A stretch of DNA of 49,987 nt from Chloroflexi bacterium UBA6622 (GCA_002433065.1 DJHK01000023.1:1-49987); one strand, 5' to 3'; positions 25,349 through 33,886 are shown, counted from the first letter of the stretch. Notes: generated by a model from the sequence alone, not told the origin. Translations and numbers: made by a program.

Positions 25349-26024
25349 GGTGAGGCCTTTGAGATGAGGTTTCGGATCGGAGTTCGGTGTTGAATTCGTG
25401 AGCGATTGCTTCGAGCACTGTTGTTGTGATGGCATCCGTGTCAGGAGCGGTTCCAGTTTCGCGTGCAATCGAAGTTACGCCAAGGCCATGGAGTCCGCAT
25501 GGAACGATTGCGTCAAACCACTGGAGGTCAGGATCGATATTCAGGGCTAACCCGTGCATGGTGATGCCACGTTGGATCGAGACGCCAATCGCAGATATTT
25601 TCCGATGGCCAATCCAAACGCCCGGACGGCCTTTTACGGCTTGCCCGGCTAACTGCATTGACGAGAGGGTGTGAATCACGGCGGTCTCAAGACGATGGAT
25701 ATATTCTATGGCACCGATGCCACGCCGCCGCAGGTTCATAATGCTGTATAGCACGAGTTGCCCAGGTCCATGAAAGGTGATGTCCCCGCCCCGGTTCGTC
25801 TCAATCACATCCGCTCCCTTAGCTAGGAGGCTTTCCTCGCTCACAAGCAGGTGGTTTTTTTTGCCACGAGCACCTACCGTGTATACCGGTGGATGTTCAA
25901 GAACTGCCACCATATCAGGGTGGTCTTCGGAGGCTACGGCAGAGGCGGCATTATGTTGCCAGGTCAGCGCATCGGTGTAGGCGATGCGGCCCAGCATGTG
26001 CACGTCGACCGGCAAATTAGACAT
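25338..26024 (-). CDS. lipB: lipoyl(octanoyl) transferase
   Basis: Moves octanoyl from acyl carrier protein to the lipoyl-domain lysine, the step before LipA. About 228 residues from ATG 26024 (GGAA nine bases upstream); ATG 26054 would add ten. Core motif RGGDITFHGPGQ (78-89), catalytic K142 (RKISAIGV) and acyl-accepting C176 (VPCGLHGLGV) are present. Overlaps lipA by 11 bases. It follows the radical SAM gene after a gap of about 95 bases from the chosen start, so the run may extend from the ATP-grasp gene through lpd. Confidence 0.96.
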   Translation of the reverse strand: MSNLPVDVHMLGRIAYTDALTWQHNAASAVASEDHPDMVAVLEHPPVYTVGARGKKNHLLVSEESLLAKGADVIETNRGGDITFHGPGQLVLYSIMNLRRRGIGAIEYIHRLETAVIHTLSSMQLAGQAVKGRPGVWIGHRKISAIGVSIQRGITMHGLALNIDPDLQWFDAIVPCGLHGLGVTSIARETGTAPDTDAITTTVLEAIAHEFNTELRSETSSQRPHHDH

Positions 26025-26119
26025 GGCGCGGAGTTCCAATGGTGCGAGAGCCATCCCCAGCTAACATGTTCGCGAGTTGGGTTTTGGAAATCGCTTCAGA
26101 CGCTCTGTCCCCTTCCATG

Positions 26120-27526
26120 CTATGCCGGGATTTCGTCCAAGGGGCTGAACTGGTCCTCGGTGGGCTCGGCGCAACAAAACCATGGTTCAGTCAATCGGGG
26201 ACGGGCCATAGCACTCGCGCTTGGTGAAAACTCGGGAGTCCCGTGGCTTGGGCTTAATGGGGCCGCTTGATGCACCGCGTCCCAGAGTCTTCCAAACGTG
26301 TCGAGATCTGAGGCTTCAGCGGTAAGCCCGTGTTCCACGATGTTGGCCAACTGAAGTTGCAACAGATCGGATTGAGGATCAGCGGGTTCCCACCGATAGC
26401 TCAGGCGTTGGTGATCATAATCGAGTAGATGGGGACGCATGGCTGGGTGGTTCAGCAGCAGCGAGCCATGGGGGACCAACAGTCGAATTGTGTATTGCAC
26501 TGGGTCAACGTTGGGTATGAGGTCGTGTTCTCTCACAAAGTGCAGAATGTCCCGGACGTCCTTTGGTGACGTCCAGGGTGTGAAAGGCATCCATGACGGT
26601 CGAATCTCAATTCCGTGACGTCGTAGTAAGTGAATCGCGGTTACCGCATCCGCTGGGGTGTGACCTTTGTCGAGAATATGCAGGATGTTTTCACTCACCG
26701 ATTCAAAGGCCGAGACCACAAAGAGGCAACCAGAGTTCCTGAATTCATTCCACAGTCCGACATGCTCCAGGATGTGTTCGACCTTAATAGTGGCGTCAAA
26801 TGTTAGTTGGGGATGGCGACTGTGTAGCCTGCGGACGATTTCGATGGAGTGGCGGACACCATTGAGGAAGTCCGGGTCGGCAAAGGTAATGTGCTTGGCT
26901 CCCTGGTCGACTAGTTGATCAATGTCAGCGAGCACCACATCGGCATCAATGATGCGAATACGGCCCTTGTATATGATGGGGACCGGACAGTGTCGACAGG
27001 TATGGACGCAGCCCCTAGTGGTTTCAACATATCCAACAGGATGCTCCATTCCATCCACGGCCAACTTCGTGTATTCCGTAATGGGCGGCAAGAGTTTGCG
27101 GATAGGCATGCCTGTGGCATGACGTTCTAAGTCGACGCTGGGAGATGATGGGCTGTCAGATGTTTTGAAGTTGTCAATCCACGCAACCAGGTTGGGCTCG
27201 TAGGCACCTGCAAAGCTCGCGTCAATGGATGTTGGCTGGTCGGGATGATGGTCAATGCCTGCGTATAGGCCAAAGGTTGCGATAGGAAGTGTGGGCTGTG
27301 TGCTCCTCACGCGGGTTGCGACCTTTTCCGCGAGTCGCATGGCTGTATGCATTGGGACTGAGATTCCAACAATTTCTGCCCACTCGACATCTGTTTTTTT
27401 CCAGGGGCCAATTGCGAGGTCCATGCATCGGGTCTCGTGGCCAGCGGCGATAAGTGCCGAGGCAGCTGTTGCCAGGTGCAGCGGCTGATGACCAAGTTCG
27501 TAGGTGGAGATCAACAGGGTTTTCAT
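26120..27526 (-). CDS. B12-binding-type radical SAM protein with CCAEP tail
   Basis: A 468-residue protein with an N-terminal cobalamin-binding-like Rossmann domain (1-125; STYELGHQPLHLATAASALI), a radical SAM barrel with C173, C177, C180 (GCVHTCRHC), and a C-terminal helical extension. The end carries CCAEP at C451-C452 (WFCCAEPTEDQF). This is the mark of a family I recall under the name CUAEP/CCAEP-tail radical SAM (seleno)protein, in which some members have selenocysteine at the first Cys. Here both codons are ordinary Cys (TGT TGC). The lack of a clear DxHxxG motif leaves cobalamin binding unproved. Its ATG overlaps the stop of the upstream ATP-grasp gene by one base, so the two are made together. 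The substrate is unknown. Confidence 0.85.
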   Translation of the reverse strand: MKTLLISTYELGHQPLHLATAASALIAAGHETRCMDLAIGPWKKTDVEWAEIVGISVPMHTAMRLAEKVATRVRSTQPTLPIATFGLYAGIDHHPDQPTSIDASFAGAYEPNLVAWIDNFKTSDSPSSPSVDLERHATGMPIRKLLPPITEYTKLAVDGMEHPVGYVETTRGCVHTCRHCPVPIIYKGRIRIIDADVVLADIDQLVDQGAKHITFADPDFLNGVRHSIEIVRRLHSRHPQLTFDATIKVEHILEHVGLWNEFRNSGCLFVVSAFESVSENILHILDKGHTPADAVTAIHLLRRHGIEIRPSWMPFTPWTSPKDVRDILHFVREHDLIPNVDPVQYTIRLLVPHGSLLLNHPAMRPHLLDYDHQRLSYRWEPADPQSDLLQLQLANIVEHGLTAEASDLDTFGRLWDAVHQAAPLSPSHGTPEFSPSASAMARPRLTEPWFCCAEPTEDQFSPLDEIPA

Positions 27527-28779
27527 TAAGTAATGCTAGAAGCTGTGGCCGATTTGTCACAATTCGTTTCAATGGAAAATCGCAATTGTTTATGAGCGGC
27601 GCGAAGTGCGGCTTCGACCTGTGACGGGTGGTGTCCGCGTGCAAATATGAATCCGAGATAGCGGTTGCCTTCCGGCAATGGGATCAGGAGTTGCCCTGGG
27701 GCGATGGTGATCTCGACTCCTGTAATGCCTTCGATCGCTTGGGCGTGGTCCACTCCGGTCACTTCAACGAGGCGGCCTGCTTGTGGGATGGGGAGCATCA
27801 TGACGCCGGAGGCTCCATCGGTTCGCTGGAGATCGTGGATGGGCAAATTCAGGGCATGGCGAAGAATGAGCTGTTCGAGGCTTACACCCAGCCCGAAACG
27901 GAGTGCCCGTGCACATAGGCCGCCAATGGATCGACCGGCAATCTCAAGGATTGACGTTTGGCAACTGCTGGTTCGTAGTTCGGCGTGAATGGCACCCTCT
28001 GTCAATCCGAGAGCTTCTGCCGCCTGAGCTGTTACGGATGAAATCTCGGATTGGATCGCATCGGTGTGTCGGGAGGGCGTGACGTAGAGCGTTTCCTCGA
28101 AAAAAGGCCCATCAAGAGGATCGGGCTTATCGAAGATCGCCAGCACTTCCAGCCTGCCATTTCGCATAAGACCTTCCACCGCGACCTCGCTGCCAGGAAC
28201 AAACTGCTCGAGAAGTAAGGCTTCATGCTTTGGTCGCCCACGTTCGTGGAGGATCTTCTGGACTCTAGCTAAGGTGGGCTGAAGCTCGTTTGGGTCGTCA
28301 ACCCTGATGACCCCTTGACTCGCAGATAGCGAAACCGGTTTGACGACGACTGGGTAGCCCAGGCATTCGGCCTCTCTATGGGGATCGCTGGCTGCCTGGA
28401 GGACTGCGTAAGCGGGTTGCGGCACACCGTATGCGGCGAGGCGATGTCGCATGTCCGCCTTATTGCGGGTTGCGGCTACTGCCTGGGGCGAGTTATAGGG
28501 CAGCTTCAGGCGATCGCTAGCGAGAGCTGCGGTGATAACGCCCTGGTCGTCCACAGCAACAATGGCGTGTAGAGGGGCTTCGGATGCGTATTCGGTAATC
28601 GCATCCGCCGCTAGTTCTGGGTTTTTCAGAGGTAGCTCGATGACGGCTTCATCGCTATTGGCGATCGGGTTTCGACGGTCTGAACCGACGGTCACTCTTG
28701 TCCCAAGTTGAGCGGCTGCCTGTATGAAGTCAGCTGCGCGATATGTTTCGCTAGGTAGGAGTAGGAGGATGTGCTGCAT
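27526..28779 (-). CDS. ATP-grasp carboxylate ligase
   Basis: A 417-residue ATP-grasp enzyme of the D-Ala-D-Ala-ligase/carbamoyl-phosphate-synthetase-L fold, which joins a carboxylate to an amine or thiol through an acyl phosphate. N-terminal Rossmann-like domain (1-105), then the ATP lid VVVKPVSLSASQGV and LLLEQFVPGSEVAVEGLM, and the metal-binding end HAELRTSSCQTSILEIAGR. The C-terminal domain (from about 300) with MMLPIPQAGRLVEVTG and YLGFIFARG resembles the extra domain of BacD/carnosine-synthase-like ligases. One-base overlap with the CCAEP-tail radical SAM gene. The pair suggests condensation plus radical modification of the same small molecule or peptide, which is inference. Confidence 0.85.
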   Translation of the reverse strand: MQHILLLLPSETYRAADFIQAAAQLGTRVTVGSDRRNPIANSDEAVIELPLKNPELAADAITEYASEAPLHAIVAVDDQGVITAALASDRLKLPYNSPQAVAATRNKADMRHRLAAYGVPQPAYAVLQAASDPHREAECLGYPVVVKPVSLSASQGVIRVDDPNELQPTLARVQKILHERGRPKHEALLLEQFVPGSEVAVEGLMRNGRLEVLAIFDKPDPLDGPFFEETLYVTPSRHTDAIQSEISSVTAQAAEALGLTEGAIHAELRTSSCQTSILEIAGRSIGGLCARALRFGLGVSLEQLILRHALNLPIHDLQRTDGASGVMMLPIPQAGRLVEVTGVDHAQAIEGITGVEITIAPGQLLIPLPEGNRYLGFIFARGHHPSQVEAALRAAHKQLRFSIETNCDKSATASSIT

Positions 28780-28835
28780 CGGCCTATCATAGGGCTGTGA
28801 AACATTCGGAGGGGCCGGATGTCATCGGAGGTTTT
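28780..28835. promoter_or_regulatory. short divergent promoter region, ATP-grasp versus NfuA-like gene
   Basis: Only 56 bases lie between the two start codons. CCTAT-C-ATAGG (28783-28793) is a near-perfect inverted repeat that contains TATCAT on one strand and TATGAT on the other, both good -10 hexamers. It could serve as shared promoter core or operator. A six-codon frame, MSSEVL (ATG 28819 to TGA 28839), has its own GGAGG and ends overlapping GTG 28836. Confidence 0.35.
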
Positions 28836-29498
28836 GTGAATACGCTAAACGATGGGTCTGTGGAGGTTCCGATTATCGGCATTACCGGGCCTGCTCGTGA
28901 CCTTGTGCTCAATTACCGGTCCAAGTCCGACAAGCCAAATCCAGATCGCCTTGGTATGTGGCTGGAAATCACTGGAGTCTCCGGCGATGGATTTAGCTAT
29001 GACATGTACCTGAAGTCTGTCGATGAGGCTGCAGAAGACGACGCGGTTATCACGATTGATGATGATCTCAAGATTGTGGTTCCGGCAGGAAGTGTGGATC
29101 AGATCCGAGGCTCGACGATCGATCTGTCTGAGGCGCCTGGAGGCGGTGGTCTCTTTGTGCAAAACCCCCAGAGTCCAAGTCCTGCGGTTGGTGGTTCGGC
29201 TGCCTCGGCTCCTCCGCCGGAGGGTCCGGTGGCTGAACGTGTTATCGAGGTTTTGAATAGACAAATCAATCCGGCGATCGCGTCGCATGGAGGCCATGCT
29301 GAACTTGTTGCGATTGAGGAGGATGTGGCGTATTTACGGTTGGCTGGGGGGTGTCAAGGCTGTGGAATGGCCAGCGTGACCCTCTCCCAAGGTATTGAGG
29401 TGGCTATTCGGGATAACGTGCCAGAAGTCACAAAGGTTGTAGATGTGACTGACCATGCAGCTGGTGAAAACCCTTATTTCGAAGCTTCGAAGAAGTAG
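28836..29498 (+). CDS. NfuA-like Fe-S cluster carrier
   Basis: About 220 residues from GTG 28836, which has GGAGG four bases upstream; a GTG at 28797 would add 13 residues and has no ribosome site. The N-terminal half resembles the A-type (HesB/IscA) fold but has no cysteine, the degenerate form seen in NfuA. A Gly/Ser/Pro linker follows, then a NifU-like domain with RVIEVLNRQINPAIASHGGH and the cluster-binding C-x-x-C of GGCQGCGMASVTL. NfuA assembles and delivers [4Fe-4S] clusters, notably to LipA and other radical SAM enzymes. Its position divergent to a radical SAM gene and near lipA fits that role. Confidence 0.88.
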   Translation: MNTLNDGSVEVPIIGITGPARDLVLNYRSKSDKPNPDRLGMWLEITGVSGDGFSYDMYLKSVDEAAEDDAVITIDDDLKIVVPAGSVDQIRGSTIDLSEAPGGGGLFVQNPQSPSPAVGGSAASAPPPEGPVAERVIEVLNRQINPAIASHGGHAELVAIEEDVAYLRLAGGCQGCGMASVTLSQGIEVAIRDNVPEVTKVVDVTDHAAGENPYFEASKK

Positions 29499-29547
29499 TT
29501 TTGTGTTTCAACGTAAGGAAAGATTGTGATCTTTATGGAGTTCCGTG

Positions 29548-30261
29548 ATGTCTAAGTATGAAGCTCTTGCCAACCGACTTCGTGCATCGCTCGACCTGGA
29601 ATTTCCTCCAGTGGCTCTTGTTCGTGTGATAGAGGCCCCGACGGATGTGTCGCCTTTTGGAGACGCTGTTCCTTCCGCTTGTACCTTTTGGCGGCGGGCA
29701 GAGCAGCATCTTTTTTATGCAGACGCCGAGTCGCATATGGGTTGCCCGATTGGGGCCATGGTAATGGGGTTCGAATTGAGCGAAAGCAAGACGGAAGAAC
29801 TGATGAGTATCGTTGGGGATATGTGCGACGTCGAATATCTGGAGGAAGCCGAAGTTCCGCAGATACCAAAATTTGATGCGGGTGTGGCAGGTGTTGTCTA
29901 CGGTCCTCTCAGCGAATTTGGTCAGGAGAATGAGCCTGACGTGGTGCTGGTGTGGGTTACCCCCAGGCAGGCCATGCTTCTGGAAGAGACTGTTGGTGGT
30001 ACGCGATGGACGTCGGACGCCGGTGGTTCACTTCTTGGCCGACCTGCCTGTGGTGCGTTGCCTCGTGCGCATAACAGTGAACTCGCGACTTTGTCGCTTG
30101 GGTGTGCTGGCATGCGCACCTTCACCGAGATCCCTGACGAATTTGTTCTCGTGGCAATTCCGCAAACGAAACTCGAGCACTTAGAGGCTGCATTAGACAG
30201 GACGATGGCCGCCAATGGGCAAATGCTTGTCGCCTATCAAGCGATGAAGTCCTCCGTCTGA
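29548..30261 (+). CDS. DUF169 family protein
   Basis: A 237-residue protein of the uncharacterised DUF169 family. Visible marks: PPVALVRVIEAP near the start, the Cys-containing PSACTFWRRAEQHLFYADAE, then HMGCPIGAMVMGF, and RPACGALPRAHNSELATLSLGCAGMRTF. These Cys/Gly turns are the family's conserved core and might bind a metal or cluster. GGAG lies seven bases before ATG 29548. It follows the NfuA-like gene by 49 bases and probably shares its transcript. No biochemical role is known to me; DUF169 proteins are common in anaerobes and archaea, so the neighbour NfuA may hint at Fe-S content. Confidence 0.85.
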   Translation: MSKYEALANRLRASLDLEFPPVALVRVIEAPTDVSPFGDAVPSACTFWRRAEQHLFYADAESHMGCPIGAMVMGFELSESKTEELMSIVGDMCDVEYLEEAEVPQIPKFDAGVAGVVYGPLSEFGQENEPDVVLVWVTPRQAMLLEETVGGTRWTSDAGGSLLGRPACGALPRAHNSELATLSLGCAGMRTFTEIPDEFVLVAIPQTKLEHLEAALDRTMAANGQMLVAYQAMKSSV

Positions 30262-30265
30262 ATCT

Positions 30266-32617
30266 TTAGTGCAGAGCTACTGAGGCCTGCTTCTTCAGGA
30301 CCCAGACTTCAGCCACTTGGCAGTGCCGTCCGGCCCCACCGAGTTCTGGGTCGCCATGCCAGGTTAGGGTGAGTGTTCCGTCTGCAAATGCAGAGGTCGG
30401 CACACTGTATTCCAATGGGGTCACGGGATGGGGCTTCGTGATGTATGGGTGAATCTCGGTCGATCCGCCGGCGAGCATGCGAATCTTTAAATGGAAGCGA
30501 TCTCCCGCGTATACGACGCGAACGCGGTAATCGCTCTTTGGATCGAGTCCGTGATACTTCAGTTGTAAAGGAGTTTCGAAACGAGCTTCGGCATGTCGGC
30601 ACCACGAATATCGCCATCCAGGCTCATAGCCGATCCCAACGAGGGATCGCTCACGGTATTCGGGATCCTCGAGGACCGAGGGTCCTCGGACCAGATGCGG
30701 TTGTTGACAGGGATTGCCGAGGTCGTCGTAGTAGCCCCCTGGGCCTGGGTCGCTCCAGTTCAAGATTTCGTGGATGTGGGCGAGTCGTTCTTTTTCATTC
30801 GGAATGGATTTAATGAGCTCGAATTGGGTCTTTAGCCATTCGCGATTGTTTAATGGCCGATCAATCAGGTCGAGATTGGCACCACGTATAGCGGCAATGG
30901 CTTGGTATCGGGGTACGCTTAGTTGCATGCCAATACTTTGAAAGAGGGCTTCGGCAAGCTCGAACACGCGAGCCCTCCACGGTTGTCCTACTGGGTCCGT
31001 GATGATGCGGTCCAACACACTCTCAGCCCTGCGTACGGAGGTTAGAACGCCTACCTTTTCCGCGTTCGTGAGTTCATGCATGGCGAGGTCTTCAAGATGT
31101 GTTTCTTGAATAAGTCGCGTGCGGAGATACGCGTCATAGTAGGCGCGATAAAGCAGTTGCTGGAATCGCCAATTCAGTTTTTCTTGAGGGCTAGCAGTCT
31201 TTTCAAGTGTCTGGAACTGGCGAAGGGTGGTGTACACCGTTTCATTAGTGAGGAGAGGACCATTCCAGTTTTCTTCAAGTGCCAGTATCCCCTGAGCTAT
31301 GTCATTGGCATGTTCCGAGGAGATATAACAGCGCGCGTACTGGCGAAGCGTCGTCAGGATATCTGTGTCCGGATTCCATCCGAGGGCGCTCCAGAGAGCT
31401 TTGTTTACATCGTCATTGCAGCCTTCTGAATAGGTGATAAACCCACACGATTCAGCGGCCCAGCGGTTGAAAATATGCTGTTGGTAAAACGGTCGCGGGT
31501 TGATGATTTCCCGATCCTCGGTTAAGGAATATGCGGTATCCCAATCGGTGACCGGATATTGGCACCGGTTAGAGTGGGTGATATCGGGATATCTGCGGAT
31601 AGGGTATTTGTTCGGGATTGCGTCTCGTAGCACAGGAAGGCTCATTCGGCATTGTGGGCCGAAAACTACCCCGGTGAGCCATTCAGGTTCTTGGCCGTTG
31701 AGGTAATCGTAGAACTCGTCAACTTCAGTGGCATCAAAGCCTTGAGGGGACACCCACAGGCCAGCATTCGGATGATGTTGTTTCAGGGAGGCCGTCTGCT
31801 GTTCAAGGAAGTCCAGCAAGACCGACGGAGAAGTGTGGCCGGGGTCTCCGCCTGGAACAAAAACGGCGTCAAGGCGTGGCATGCTCGCAAAAATATTGGC
31901 CCAATACTGAAGCTCATCCCTAATCGTGGTCGGGTCGGTGTAATCAGCTTCCATCGCTGGAAACCATATCCAGACGTCAAGACCGTACGAGTCAGCAATA
32001 GCCGACATGATAGTGAGCATGTCTTCTGGAGGTTTGGGGAAGTGTGGGCTGTCGGCGTCATCATCACTCTTAGGTGGAATGACCTCTATGGCATTGCATC
32101 CGAAAAGCACAAGATCTCGCATGTATTGATCCCATGTATCGGTGTTCCACGCGTCATACGCGTTCGTTTTGGGCCGGTACCCCAACTGGTGTCCACGAAG
32201 CTTTTGGGTTGGTGAGGTATGCACTGAAAAATCTTCAGGTAGCTTGACGTGATCCCGCGAGGTTCGAAGCTCCCGTAACAGTCGGCCAACCGCGTATAGG
32301 AGTCCACGGAGGTCGTGTCCACCTAGGAGGATATGGGGGGCACCGTTTGGGCTCCTGTGCGCAGATATTTGAAAGCCTTCAGCGGTTCCATCTTCTTTGA
32401 GGTGGCTTCTGAGCCTGGTTGGAAATGTGTCGTGGTGGTTAACGAGGCCCAAGGCAATGACGGTATGGTCTGTTTCGGGCCAGTTGTCGAGGACGGGCCA
32501 ACATACTCGAGATCTTCGTTCAACTTCCTCGACCAGGACCTGGACGGCTTTGTGTCCCAAAGGGCCGAGAGTCTTCGGCGCCACAATGACAGCTTTTGTC
32601 AGGTCAATTAAATGCAC
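30266..32617 (-). CDS. large putative glycosidase with GH20/GH67-like N-terminal domain
   Basis: A 783-residue protein, GTG start with GAAGG ten bases upstream. Residues 1-130 resemble the alpha/beta domain that precedes GH20, GH67 and GH84 barrels (IALGLVNHHD, GAPHILLGGHDLRGLLYAVGRLLREL). A TIM-barrel-like region follows (QYMRDLVLFGCNAIEVIPPK, YGLDVWIWFPAMEADY, LDAVFVPGGDPGH, AGLWVSPQGFD, FITYSEGCNDDVNKALWSAL), then helices and a C-terminal beta domain (LDPKSDYRVRVVYAGDRFHLKI). No signal peptide. The EGCNDD and PGGDPGH motifs could hold acidic catalytic residues, but I cannot assign a GH family or substrate. It lies downstream of moaA on the same strand and ends four bases from the convergent DUF169 gene. 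Confidence 0.65.
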   Translation of the reverse strand: MHLIDLTKAVIVAPKTLGPLGHKAVQVLVEEVERRSRVCWPVLDNWPETDHTVIALGLVNHHDTFPTRLRSHLKEDGTAEGFQISAHRSPNGAPHILLGGHDLRGLLYAVGRLLRELRTSRDHVKLPEDFSVHTSPTQKLRGHQLGYRPKTNAYDAWNTDTWDQYMRDLVLFGCNAIEVIPPKSDDDADSPHFPKPPEDMLTIMSAIADSYGLDVWIWFPAMEADYTDPTTIRDELQYWANIFASMPRLDAVFVPGGDPGHTSPSVLLDFLEQQTASLKQHHPNAGLWVSPQGFDATEVDEFYDYLNGQEPEWLTGVVFGPQCRMSLPVLRDAIPNKYPIRRYPDITHSNRCQYPVTDWDTAYSLTEDREIINPRPFYQQHIFNRWAAESCGFITYSEGCNDDVNKALWSALGWNPDTDILTTLRQYARCYISSEHANDIAQGILALEENWNGPLLTNETVYTTLRQFQTLEKTASPQEKLNWRFQQLLYRAYYDAYLRTRLIQETHLEDLAMHELTNAEKVGVLTSVRRAESVLDRIITDPVGQPWRARVFELAEALFQSIGMQLSVPRYQAIAAIRGANLDLIDRPLNNREWLKTQFELIKSIPNEKERLAHIHEILNWSDPGPGGYYDDLGNPCQQPHLVRGPSVLEDPEYRERSLVGIGYEPGWRYSWCRHAEARFETPLQLKYHGLDPKSDYRVRVVYAGDRFHLKIRMLAGGSTEIHPYITKPHPVTPLEYSVPTSAFADGTLTLTWHGDPELGGAGRHCQVAEVWVLKKQASVALH

Positions 32618-32734
32618 GGTGTTAGGGCCTTCTTGTTGGAGCAGGCTTGGATGAGGTCTGCCCGTAGGAGTGAATCGGGTGTTGTCTTATTGGTTAGGAA
32701 ATCAGGCGGTGGATTAGCGTGTGCATGCGTGAAG

Positions 32735-33775
32735 CTACCCACCAATTTGATACATCTCAACTTTTCGATCACTGTGGGGATGGCCCTTATCGTCGATGAT
32801 TGAGGCGCGTTCTTCCGAGTATCGATCAGTCCGATTGGTCCAGACTGTCTCGATTAATGTTCGAATGTCGGTGTCGTCACGACCATCCCGAAGAGGGCTT
32901 TTCAGGTCGGTGCCTGATCCGGCGAATAGACAGGTTAGAAGTTGCCCGTCAGTCGATAAGCGGGCGCGAGTGCAATTGCCACAGAACGGATTACTCACGG
33001 ACGAGATCATCCCGATCTCTCCACTGCCGTCCACGTAGCGATACCGTGTGGCGACCTCACCCGGATAGTTTGGAGGCAAAGGTTCGAGTTCAGCAAACTC
33101 GCTGATTTTTACTGCGAGGTCTGCTGCGGGAACGACTTGTGAGGCGACCCATTCGTTTAGATTTCCTACATCCATGTATTCGATGAATCGCACGATATGC
33201 CCGGTGCCCATAAAGTGTTTGGCCAGTTCCTGAATTGATTCGTCATTAACTCCACGCTGGACGACAGAGTTGATCTTGATCGATTTAAATCCGGCTGCCT
33301 CTGCAGCCTGAATGCCTGCCAGAACAGGCTCAACACTGAGTTTTCTGCCGTTCATCTCCTTGAAAATCGAGTCGTCAAGGCTGTCCAGGCTGACGGTGAT
33401 TCGATTGAGCCCGGCTTCTCGAAGTTCCGTGGCGTGCTGTGGCAGGAGGTAGCCGTTGGTCGTCAGCGCGATATCTTCTACTCCATCAATACGACTGAGT
33501 CTTTGAACGAGGTCAGCCAGGTTAGCTCGCAACAGTGGTTCTCCGCCTGTCAGCCGGAGTTTGTGTACGCCAAGGTCAACAAAAATTCGAGATAGGCGCT
33601 CGATTTCTTCAAAAGAAAGAATCTCAGGTTTCGGAAGGAATGCATATCTGGCACCAAATATCTCGGCGGGCATGCAGTAAGGGCAACGAAAGTTGCATCG
33701 GTCGGTCACGGATATTCGGAGGTCACGCATGGCGCGACCCCTGGTATCTCGAATGTGCGTTGAAGTGGTTGTCAT
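32735..33775 (-). CDS. moaA: GTP 3',8-cyclase (molybdenum cofactor biosynthesis protein A)
   Basis: A radical SAM enzyme that starts molybdenum cofactor synthesis by cyclising GTP. About 346 residues from ATG 33775 (GTG 33799 adds eight). The opening RDTRGRAMRDLRISVTDRC is the family start. The radical SAM cluster ligands are C27, C31, C34 (CNFRCPYC); the second cluster uses FCGNC and the later LLTC. The protein ends in the conserved Gly-Gly (QIGG) that MoaC-dependent activity needs. It is close to the molybdenum hydroxylase operon at 35.6-41.9 kb, whose large subunits need the cofactor. Lacks an evident Shine-Dalgarno. Confidence 0.96.
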   Translation of the reverse strand: MTTTSTHIRDTRGRAMRDLRISVTDRCNFRCPYCMPAEIFGARYAFLPKPEILSFEEIERLSRIFVDLGVHKLRLTGGEPLLRANLADLVQRLSRIDGVEDIALTTNGYLLPQHATELREAGLNRITVSLDSLDDSIFKEMNGRKLSVEPVLAGIQAAEAAGFKSIKINSVVQRGVNDESIQELAKHFMGTGHIVRFIEYMDVGNLNEWVASQVVPAADLAVKISEFAELEPLPPNYPGEVATRYRYVDGSGEIGMISSVSNPFCGNCTRARLSTDGQLLTCLFAGSGTDLKSPLRDGRDDTDIRTLIETVWTNRTDRYSEERASIIDDKGHPHSDRKVEMYQIGG

Positions 33776-33886
33776 AGTGGGTCGGTGTACGAAATGCACA
33801 CCTATGGCTCGAGTTTACTTGGGTGTGGAGTCAAAATCGTGTCGATTCGTGTACGGTTGGGCACGGTATTCGTGGCGGAGGGGCAA

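Noticed and set aside
26165..26180. Selenocysteine at the CCAEP tail
   Set aside because: The codons are TGT TGC, with no in-frame TGA before the true stop.
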